64,000 nucleotides of DNA, taken from assembly GCA_041648175.1 (NCBI GenBank), contig JBAZPO010000007.1, forward strand, positions 62,001-126,000, given 5' to 3'. The notes beneath the pieces were generated by a model. That model was not told the origin of the DNA and made no database searches. It was given only the letters and a program-made list of their open reading frames with translations. This DNA comes from Desulfobaccales bacterium. Lineage in GTDB: Bacteria > Desulfobacterota > Desulfobaccia > Desulfobaccales > 0-14-0-80-60-11. The position numbers and the translations under genes were made by a program. The stretch's first letter is position 1. Each line of letters begins with the position of its first letter. Shown here one piece after another: positions 46,277 through 53,157 of this stretch.

Positions 46277-46308
46277 ATATCCTTCAATAATAATTCATTG
46301 AAGGATAT
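46277..46308 (-). promoter_or_regulatory. Perfect hairpin covering the ribosome site of the KdpD-like gene
   Basis: 12-bp arms 46277-46288 and 46297-46308 with an 8-base loop. In the - strand RNA the only SD-like sequence (GAAGGA) upstream of the ATG at 46267 lies in the 3' arm. Folding could therefore hide the ribosome site. Confidence 0.5.
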
Positions 46309-46360
46309 CCGGTTCTCATCCTGCGGTCAAGTAGTGCTTATGCCTTGGCGATCTTTGCGT

Positions 46361-46389
46361 CTCTGCGGTAAATTTTTTTCACCGCAGAG
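46361..46389. repeat. CGCAGAG-type dispersed repeat hairpin
   Basis: CTCTGCGGT (46361-46369) pairs with ACCGCAGAG (46381-46389) around an AT loop, followed by further CGCAGAG copies to about 46408. Sequences of this kind are scattered in many environmental genomes. Confidence 0.65.
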
Positions 46390-46414
46390 GCGCAGAGTAA
46401 CGCAGAGAAAGAAA

Positions 46415-48148
46415 TCAATAAGCAAGCAACAGGTAAATCATGGAAATGGTAACGGTGATCATCATGGGCCACCAACAGGCTTTCAGATAGTACATAAACG
46501 AGATATGGTAGCCGGCCTTTTCCGCCAGGCCCACGGTGACCACGTTGGCGCTGGCCCCGATCATGGTGCCGTTACCGCCCAGACAGGCCCCCAAGGCCAG
46601 AGCCCACCAGAGCACTCCGCTCTCTGCCCCGGGAATGGTCACGTTCAGGAATGCGACGATGGGCAGCATGGTGGCGGTGAAGGGGATGTTGTCAATGAAG
46701 GCCGAGGCGATGGCTGAGACCCAGAGCACCAGAATTATCGCCACCGTCAGATTGCCCCGGGAGAGGTCTTTCACCCATTCGGCGATGACCTGGATGAGGC
46801 CGGTTTCTTCCGCGCCGGCGATGACCATGAACAGGGCCATGAAGAAGACCAGGGTGGGCCACTCCACTTCATGCTCCAGTATCTCCACAATATCAACCCG
46901 GGAGATGACTAAGAGCACCATGGCGCCGATCAGGGCGGCCACGGAAGGCTCCATGTGCAAAACCCCATGGACTACAAACAGAAAGATGACGAAGGCCAAA
47001 ATTCCCAGCCCCATAACCGTCAGCTTTTTATCGGTGATCCGGTACTCTTCCTTCAAGTAGGCGATGGTGCGGCCCACATCCTTCACTTCGGCTTTAAGGT
47101 AGCCCTTCTTATACCACCACAGGTACCATAAGGAGCTGATGACCAGGCAAACCGCGCACACCAGCGAGAGGTTGGCGGCGAACTGGGCGAAGGTCAACTT
47201 GGCAAATGAGCCGATGAGGATGTTGGGAGGATCACCGATCAAGGTGGCGGTGCCGCCGACGTTACTGGCGAAGACTTCGGGGATCAGCAGGGTCAGCGGG
47301 TTGATCTTCAAGGTCACCGCGATTTCGATGGTTACCGGGATCAAAAGCAGCATGGTGGTGACGTTGTCCAAAAAGGCGGAGGTAACGGCGGTGACCACCT
47401 GGAGGATTAAGGCCAGGATGAAGATGTTGCCCCGGGCCAGGGCGTAGGATTTGTAGGCCAGCCACTGGAAGAGGCCGGTTTTTTTCAAGACCCCCACAAT
47501 GATCATCATGCCCATGAGGAGAAAGATGACGTTCAGGTCTATGGCCCGCATGGCGTCATGGAAAGAGAGAATAAAGTAACTTTTGTCAAAGGTGCCGGCG
47601 GTGTAAGAGATGAACAGAATAAACGCCCCTCCCAAAAAGGCCGCCAGGGTGCGGTGCATCAGTTCGGCTGCGATGAGGATATATACTAACAGCAGCACGA
47701 CTGCGGCGATCCAGAAGGCCGGAGTGATTTGACGTTTCAGGGACAAAGTGGTCTGGGCCTGGAAGAGCCGGTTGCCGGCCTTATCTGCGCCCGCTTCCAA
47801 AACCTGGACCGGGCCGGATTCCTGGAACTGCCAGCTCGGTTTCACTGCCCGGACCTGGACCGGGGCGAACGGCAGGGTGCCTTGGGGCAGCCGGTAACGT
47901 CCGATAAAGCCGCCTTTGCTGCCGGTTTCCAGGGGCTCGTCTTCGATGGTCTTGACGGGCTTGGCGTTCACCAGCACTTCGATCTCCACTTCTTTGACCC
48001 CTTTACCCTGGGCGTCTTCGATGACCCCGGAAATCGTCAGCCGGTCACCTGCTTCCGCTTGGGAAGCGAGAACCTCCCATGGCCAGGCAAAAGCCATCAG
48101 AAAGAATCCTATCAAAACCGGGACTGCCAGGTTTTTCTGCCAAGTCAT
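46415..48148 (-). CDS. NhaD/ArsB-type (IT superfamily) permease with extracytoplasmic Ig-like domain
   Basis: 577 aa from the ATG at 48148 (GGAGG seven bases upstream). Signal peptide to about 28, then an extracytoplasmic beta-sandwich of the carboxypeptidase-regulatory type (TISGVIEDAQGKGVKEVEIEV, about 33-130), then about 12 membrane helices. Transport motifs: FLDNVTTMLLLIPVTIEIA, FASNVGGTATLIGDPPNIL and DNIPFTATMLPIV, plus GACLGGNGTMIGASANVV, as in NhaD and ArsB permeases. The substrate may be Na+/H+ or an oxyanion; the GDPPN loop favours NhaD/ArsB-like over dicarboxylate carriers. A structured leader with terminator precedes it. Confidence 0.85.
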   Translation of the reverse strand: MTWQKNLAVPVLIGFFLMAFAWPWEVLASQAEAGDRLTISGVIEDAQGKGVKEVEIEVLVNAKPVKTIEDEPLETGSKGGFIGRYRLPQGTLPFAPVQVRAVKPSWQFQESGPVQVLEAGADKAGNRLFQAQTTLSLKRQITPAFWIAAVVLLLVYILIAAELMHRTLAAFLGGAFILFISYTAGTFDKSYFILSFHDAMRAIDLNVIFLLMGMMIIVGVLKKTGLFQWLAYKSYALARGNIFILALILQVVTAVTSAFLDNVTTMLLLIPVTIEIAVTLKINPLTLLIPEVFASNVGGTATLIGDPPNILIGSFAKLTFAQFAANLSLVCAVCLVISSLWYLWWYKKGYLKAEVKDVGRTIAYLKEEYRITDKKLTVMGLGILAFVIFLFVVHGVLHMEPSVAALIGAMVLLVISRVDIVEILEHEVEWPTLVFFMALFMVIAGAEETGLIQVIAEWVKDLSRGNLTVAIILVLWVSAIASAFIDNIPFTATMLPIVAFLNVTIPGAESGVLWWALALGACLGGNGTMIGASANVVTVGLAEKAGYHISFMYYLKACWWPMMITVTISMIYLLLAY

Positions 48149-48189
48149 TTTTATTCCTCCGTATTCTCCGCAATTTTCGGGCTGGCTGC

Positions 48190-48237
48190 AAAAAGACAAA
48201 GGCCTGCCGGGCTGACAGACTCCACCCGGCAGGCCTT
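48190..48237 (-). terminator. Intrinsic terminator in the permease leader
   Basis: Perfect 13-bp arms (48199-48211 and 48225-48237, GC-rich) are followed on the - strand by a short T run (48194-48190). It sits 42 bp before the permease ATG and downstream of a structured leader, so it may be conditional. It could also just end the upstream paralogue's transcript. Confidence 0.75.
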
Positions 48238-48254
48238 ATATTCTTGACCTGATT

Positions 48255-48350
48255 ATGTTGGGTTCCATGGGGTACCCAGCTAGCGCTGGTGAGTGCTATG
48301 GAACCTTAGGCCCTCCCGGACCTGTTAGCCTTTCTCCTTTAGGTTCTTAT
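48255..48350 (-). ncRNA. Structured leader RNA, candidate riboswitch (unidentified class)
   Basis: The - strand RNA can form a 6-bp stem (48346-48341 with 48306-48301) enclosing a GNRA-capped hairpin (48323-48318 with 48313-48308, loop GGGA). The latter has a U-G pair on this strand but a C-A mismatch on the other. A competing 8-bp stem (48305-48298 with 48268-48261) uses the same bases and encloses a CCAGC/GCTGG hairpin. The two folds exclude each other, and a terminator follows directly. I do not match it to a known class. Confidence 0.5.
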
Positions 48351-48413
48351 GTGAGACCTAGTTTATAATGCCCTTTGGCCAAAAGCCACCTTAGAACGCT
48401 TAAGCTTCCAGGA

Positions 48414-50150
48414 TCAATAAGCGATCAACAGGTACACCATGGCGATAGTGACGGTGATCATCATGGGCCACCAGCAGGCCTTCATATACTCCACAAAGGA
48501 GATGTGGTAGCCCGCCTTTTCCGCCAGGCCCACGGTGACCACGTTGGCGGAAGCCCCGATCATGGTGCCGTTCCCCCCCAGACACGCCCCCAGGGCCAGG
48601 GACCACCAGAGCACGCCGGACTCCGCGCCGGGGATGGTCACGTTCAGGAAGGCGACGATAGGCAGCATGGTGGCGGTGAAGGGAATGTTGTCAATGAAGG
48701 CCGAGGCGATGGCCGAGACCCAGAGGACCAGAATTATCGCTACCGTCAGATTGCCCCCGGAGAGGTCCTTCACGAAGTTGGCGATTATCTGAATCAGGCC
48801 GGTTTCTTCGGCCCCGGCGATGACCATGAACAGGCCGATGAAGAAGACCAGGGTGGGCCATTCCACCTCTTTTTCCAGCAGCTCCACGATATCCTCCCCG
48901 GAGATGGCCACCAGCACCAGGGAGCCTATCAAGGCCGCCACCGCCACCTGCATGTGCAGGAAGCCGTGAACGGCAAAGAGCAGGATGGTGAAGCCCAACA
49001 GGAGCAAGCCCTGGATCATCAGCTTCTTATTGGTGATCTGATATTCCTCTCTTAAGAAGGCGATGGTCCGCGGTATATCTTTCACTTCGGCCTTGAGGTA
49101 TTCCTTCTTGTTCCACCAAACCAGGAACAGGGAGGAGGCCACCAGGGAGATGGAGCAGACCAGAGTCAGGTTCTGGACAAACTGGCCGAAGGTCAAGCCG
49201 GCATAGGAACCGATCATAATATTGGGCGGGTCGCCGATCAAGGTGGCGGTGCCGCCGACGTTACTGGCAAAGGCCTCGGGGACCAGCAGGGTCAGGGGGT
49301 TGATCTTCAAGGTGACCGCGATTTCGATGGTCACCGGCAGCACCAGGAGCATGGTGGTGACGTTGTCCAGAAAGGCGGAAATGACCGCGGTTACTATCTG
49401 GAGGGCAAAGGACAGCACAAAGACATTACCTTTGGCCAGGGCATAGGCCTTGAAGGCCAGGAACTGGAACATGCCCGTCTTTTTCATCACCCCCACGAAG
49501 ATCATCATGCCCATGAGCAGGAAGATGACGTTCAGGTCGATGGCCCCCATGGCATCGTCAAAAGAGATGATATAAAAAGACTTGTCCCAGGCCCCCAGGG
49601 TGTAAGTGACGAAGAGGATAATGGCCGCGCCCAGGAAAGACACCAGGGTGCGGTGCATCAACTCCAGGGAAATGACCACATAGACCAGCAGCAGGATGAT
49701 GGCGGCGATCCAGAAGCCTGCGGTCGTGGTGCGGTTCAGGGTGAGGTTCTGGACCGCCTGGAAGAGTTTGTTGCCTTGGGCGTCCGCCCCGGCCTCCACC
49801 ACCTTCACGGGGGTGGGTGGGATGGGTTTCCAGGAGGGCTTGGAGGCCTTGACCTCAACCTTGGCCGCGGGCAAGCTCCCGGCAGGCAGCATGAAATCCG
49901 CCACAAAGCCGCCGGGCTTGCCGGTGGTTATTTCCGCGCCTTTGCCCGTGGGTTTGACGTGCTGGCCGTTAACCAGGACTTCCAATTCCACTTCCTTGAG
50001 GCCCTTGCCCATGGGATTGGTGACCAGCCCGGAAACGGCCAGGTGGTCGCCGGCCGGGGCCGGGGCCGCCAGGACCGCGGAGTTGGCCAGGAATCCGGTA
50101 GCTGCCAGGAATATTAGTATATAGAAGAAGGAACACCATTTTTTACGCAT
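48414..50150 (-). CDS. NhaD/ArsB-type permease, tandem paralogue
   Basis: 578 aa with AAGGGGAT before its ATG. Same plan as the next gene: signal peptide to about 28, Ig-like domain (HLAVSGLVTNPMGKGLKEVELEV, about 35-130), then 12 helices with FLDNVTTMLLVLPVTIEIA, FASNVGGTATLIGDPPNIM and DNIPFTATMLPIV. The last 110 residues are almost identical to the paralogue at 46415, while the Ig-like domains differ much more. Two permeases with the same core but different outer domains suggest tuning of the sensing or binding part. It lies 94 bp downstream of the DASS permease gene, probably on the same transcript. Confidence 0.85.
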   Translation of the reverse strand: MRKKWCSFFYILIFLAATGFLANSAVLAAPAPAGDHLAVSGLVTNPMGKGLKEVELEVLVNGQHVKPTGKGAEITTGKPGGFVADFMLPAGSLPAAKVEVKASKPSWKPIPPTPVKVVEAGADAQGNKLFQAVQNLTLNRTTTAGFWIAAIILLLVYVVISLELMHRTLVSFLGAAIILFVTYTLGAWDKSFYIISFDDAMGAIDLNVIFLLMGMMIFVGVMKKTGMFQFLAFKAYALAKGNVFVLSFALQIVTAVISAFLDNVTTMLLVLPVTIEIAVTLKINPLTLLVPEAFASNVGGTATLIGDPPNIMIGSYAGLTFGQFVQNLTLVCSISLVASSLFLVWWNKKEYLKAEVKDIPRTIAFLREEYQITNKKLMIQGLLLLGFTILLFAVHGFLHMQVAVAALIGSLVLVAISGEDIVELLEKEVEWPTLVFFIGLFMVIAGAEETGLIQIIANFVKDLSGGNLTVAIILVLWVSAIASAFIDNIPFTATMLPIVAFLNVTIPGAESGVLWWSLALGACLGGNGTMIGASANVVTVGLAEKAGYHISFVEYMKACWWPMMITVTIAMVYLLIAY

Positions 50151-50244
50151 TGTTAATCCCCTTTAAGCAACTCGCGTAGTCTTCGGATGGAGGGGAGGAA
50201 GGGGCCATCTGGGTCGTGACCCGCATCCTCCCATCAGAGCCAGC

Positions 50245-51777
50245 CTATTTAGCCAGCACCGGCATCCCCATGAGGGGCCAGATGAAGTAGCAGAATACCG
50301 CCAGAAAGGCCATGAGGACAATGCTGGGGATCCAGCCGTAGGTAAAAAACTCCCCGGCCGTGAACTGCTTGCTCTCATACGCAATGGCATTGGGGGCCGC
50401 TCCGATAAGCAGGTTGAAGGGCATGCCCGCAGTGGCCAGCGACGCAAAGAAGATGACTTCCGGGGCCACGCCCAGGTACCTGGCGATGACCAGGGAGACC
50501 GGCAGGGTGATGGCGATGGCGGCCACGTTCATGATGAAGTTGGTCATGCACAAGACAAAGAAGGCGATGGCCAGGACGAACACCAGCCAGGGGGCCTTCT
50601 GGAACCAGCTTACCCAACTCACCGCCATCCATTCCGCGGCCTTGGTGTCATAGAGACAGTAACCGATGGACATGGCGCCCCCGAACAGGAGGATGATATT
50701 CCAGGGGATGGTCTCCATATCCTCCACCACCAGGGTGCGGGTGATGAAGAAAAGCACCGTAGCCACGATCATGATGGCCGCCCGATCCATGTCCTTGAAG
50801 AAGGGGATGGGGGAGAAGGATTTCATCATGAACAGGAACAGGACCACAAGCACCATGATGATGACGAATTTTTCCTTGCTATTCATGGGCCCCAGTTCTT
50901 TCCCCAGGGTGGCCACCCGCTCCCGCAAGCCGTCGATACGTGGCCTCTCGGGTTTGAAAAAGGTGATCACGATGAGCCAGATGCACACGACCATGAGCGC
51001 CCCCAGGGGGAGCATGTACCAGATGAGCGAAAAAAAGCCGATTTCAGTGCCGCCGGTGAATTTTTGGAACATCCCGGCGCCGGCCACCGCCCGGGCTGAC
51101 CCCAGGAAGGTGATGACCGAACCCGCGCCTGCGGTCCAGGCCATACCGATGAACAGGCCTTTGCCGAATCGGGTGGGCTGGTCGGACTCGCTATACAGGG
51201 AATGGATGGCCACCAGCAATGGGAAGATAGCCGCGGCCACCGCGGTGTGGGCCATGAGCAGGGTCATACCCGCGATGATGAGAAAGGTGCCCAGGAGGAT
51301 GAAATTGGTGTTTTCGCCCACGACGTTCAGCATCTTGTAGGCCATGCGCTTGGTGAGCCCGGAGACCGAGAAGGCCGTGCCCATGACCACGGAGCCGAAG
51401 ATGAACCAGACGGAGGGATCAAAGAAGTCTTTCAGGGCCGCATCGGCCGTGCGGATCATAAAGATGGTCTGAAACAGGCCGATGGCGATGGCGGTGGCCC
51501 CGATGGGCATCACCTCGAAGATCCACCACACCGCAGCCATGAGAAAGAGGCCAATAGCCATACGGCCTTGGGGCGGCAGGGGAAAGTGTTTGCCGGATGG
51601 ATCAACCGCGTCACCTAAATCCGACATGAAATAAAAGAGAAAAAACAGAGCCAGCCCTAAGAGGATAAATAATATGCGTTTCCAGTCGATGGCCACCTTT
51701 TTGGGGGCAATGACGATCTCTTCGGGCATCTCCGGCAGGCCCGCGCCTACGGGCATTTTTTTGATATCTTCAGCCAT
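50245..51777 (-). CDS. DASS/SLC13-family Na+-coupled anion permease
   Basis: 510 aa with GAGGAG before the ATG. A short Pro/Glu-rich cytoplasmic start precedes about 12 membrane helices. DASS landmarks: GRMAIGLFLMAAVWWIFEVMPIGATA near 68-93, FGSVVMGTAFSVSGLTKRMAY near 128, and the family-like GMPFNLLIGAAPNAIAYESKQF near 460. The usual paired SNT motifs are replaced (MAHTAVAAA, NVAAIAITL), so the ion or anion site may differ. Substrates in the family are dicarboxylates, sulfate or citrate; none can be assigned here. Confidence 0.85.
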   Translation of the reverse strand: MAEDIKKMPVGAGLPEMPEEIVIAPKKVAIDWKRILFILLGLALFFLFYFMSDLGDAVDPSGKHFPLPPQGRMAIGLFLMAAVWWIFEVMPIGATAIAIGLFQTIFMIRTADAALKDFFDPSVWFIFGSVVMGTAFSVSGLTKRMAYKMLNVVGENTNFILLGTFLIIAGMTLLMAHTAVAAAIFPLLVAIHSLYSESDQPTRFGKGLFIGMAWTAGAGSVITFLGSARAVAGAGMFQKFTGGTEIGFFSLIWYMLPLGALMVVCIWLIVITFFKPERPRIDGLRERVATLGKELGPMNSKEKFVIIMVLVVLFLFMMKSFSPIPFFKDMDRAAIMIVATVLFFITRTLVVEDMETIPWNIILLFGGAMSIGYCLYDTKAAEWMAVSWVSWFQKAPWLVFVLAIAFFVLCMTNFIMNVAAIAITLPVSLVIARYLGVAPEVIFFASLATAGMPFNLLIGAAPNAIAYESKQFTAGEFFTYGWIPSIVLMAFLAVFCYFIWPLMGMPVLAK

Positions 51778-51820
51778 GACAGCTAACTCCTCTTAATAAT
51801 TAGAAGTCCCAGGAACAGGA

Positions 51821-52327
51821 TTATTCGCCCAATACCATCTTGGAGATTTCTCCGAAGAGATCGCTCAACCTGATCATGCCGGCCACCTTGCTGTCCTGGA
51901 TCACCGGCATCATGCCGACGTTTTCCTTGATCATCAGGAAGATGGCCTTGGCGAGAACATCGTTACCCTGGCTGGTGACCTTGATGGGGCTCATGACCTC
52001 GCTCACCGGTTTTTGGGACGCCTCTTTCAGGCCGGGGCCGAAGAGATCGCCCATGAGCACTGCCAGGTTGGGGTCCGCTTTGATCAGCCCGGATTCTTGC
52101 ATGAACCGGGGTTCCAATCCTTTGATGATGTCCCGCAGGGTCAGGATGCCCATGAGCTGGTACTTTTCGTCAAATACCAGGAGCGCCCTGGGCTCGAACT
52201 GCCCTTCATACTTGATGGCCGTTTCCCGGACAATGGCCATGGCCTGCCGCAGGGTGAACCAATAAGGGATGTGAGGGTAATCCTCCAGCGGGATCATTAA
52301 ATCTTTCACCTTCTTGTCGTTGGGCAT
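51821..52327 (-). CDS. Tandem CBS-domain protein
   Basis: 168 aa from the ATG at 52327 (GGAGG upstream); 52372 is an in-frame alternative without support. Two CBS motifs: KDLMIPLEDYPHIPYWFTLRQAM opening the first (about 8-70), and VSEVMSPIKVTSQGNDVLAKAIFLMIKENVGMMPVI the second (about 105-165). CBS pairs bind adenine nucleotides and regulate partner proteins. It heads the leftward transporter series (43 bp before the DASS gene), so it may gate or report on these permeases. Nearly the same protein is encoded divergently at 52598. Confidence 0.85.
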   Translation of the reverse strand: MPNDKKVKDLMIPLEDYPHIPYWFTLRQAMAIVRETAIKYEGQFEPRALLVFDEKYQLMGILTLRDIIKGLEPRFMQESGLIKADPNLAVLMGDLFGPGLKEASQKPVSEVMSPIKVTSQGNDVLAKAIFLMIKENVGMMPVIQDSKVAGMIRLSDLFGEISKMVLGE

Positions 52328-52421
52328 AAGAACCTCCATCTCGGTTAATTTTTCCTGGACCAGAGGAACCAAGATCGCTCCTTCCGGTTTAACGGAGCAT
52401 GTTTATTTCTTGGTTAGGTTT

Positions 52422-52472
52422 TTAACAAGCGCCAGATTAAAACGGGGTTAAAAAGCGGGGGAGCGCCGTTAA
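52422..52472. repeat. Imperfect inverted repeat between divergent CBS genes
   Basis: TTAACaaGCGC (52422-52432) faces GCGCcGTTAA (52463-52472). It lies in the 270-bp divergent promoter region and may be a regulator site, perhaps for the KdpE-like protein. Confidence 0.4.
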
Positions 52473-52521
52473 ATTTCTGTTAAGATCGTGGATTATTTCA
52501 CAAGGATCAAAGGCCTTCTCC

Positions 52522-52550
52522 TTGACTTTTCCAGGTCCCTCCTTTAGAAC
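52522..52550 (+). promoter_or_regulatory. Sigma70-type promoter for the rightward CBS/PEP-synthase-like unit
   Basis: TTGACT (52522-52527), a 17-bp spacer, and TAGAAC (52545-52550). It is 47 bp before the CBS ATG, which has GGGAGGA upstream. Confidence 0.6.
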
Positions 52551-52597
52551 AGAATCACCGACTTATCACCAGAGATCGGGCAATTTGGGAGGATGAC

Positions 52598-53104
52598 ATG
52601 CCTTACCATAAGACTGCCAAGGATTTGATGATTCCCCTGGAGGATTACCCCCATATTCCGTACTGGTTCACGCTGCGCCAGGCCATGGCCATTATCCGGG
52701 AAGCGGCCATCAAGTTTGAAGGACAATTCGAACCCCGGGCCGTCCTGGTGTTTGATGAGAAATACCAACTTATGGGAATCCTGACTTTACGGAATATCAT
52801 CACGGGCCTGGAACCCAAATTTCTTCAGGAAACCAGTCTGATCAAGATGGACCCCAGCCTGACCGTCTTTATGGGAAAATTCTACGGACCCAAAATGCAG
52901 GAGCAATCCCAAAGGCCGGTGAGTGAAGTCATGAGCGCCATCAATTTCACTGTGAACGCCGAGGATCCCATCACCAAACCCCTCTATGTAATGATCAAGG
53001 AAAACGTCGGCCTGATCCCGGTGCTGCAGGGGGACAAAGTGGCGGGCATGCTGCGGTTGAGCGATCTGTTCGGGGAAATCTCCAAGATCGTGTTGGGCGA
53101 ATAA
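52598..53104 (+). CDS. Tandem CBS-domain protein, divergent paralogue
   Basis: 168 aa, the same length as the protein at 51821 and very similar across both CBS motifs (KDLMIPLEDYPHIPYWF is identical; the ending LSDLFGEISK-VLGE is shared). The middle, LETSLIKMDPSLTVFMGKFYGPKMQEQSQ, differs most. It leads a + strand unit followed 53 bp later by the PEP-synthase-like gene, so it may regulate that protein in response to adenylate charge. The start has a clear GGGAGGA site. Confidence 0.85.
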   Translation: MPYHKTAKDLMIPLEDYPHIPYWFTLRQAMAIIREAAIKFEGQFEPRAVLVFDEKYQLMGILTLRNIITGLEPKFLQETSLIKMDPSLTVFMGKFYGPKMQEQSQRPVSEVMSAINFTVNAEDPITKPLYVMIKENVGLIPVLQGDKVAGMLRLSDLFGEISKIVLGE

Positions 53105-53157
53105 CGAGGGCAGCTCTTTTGGATTAACCTACTCCCCGTGGTGGCGGAGGGAATCCC

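Noticed and set aside
48300..48350. Possible SRP RNA (AGGTCCGGGAGG resembles the small SRP core)
   Set aside because: The 3' side of the conserved internal loop (AGCAG) is missing and the surrounding arms do not form the long SRP hairpin.
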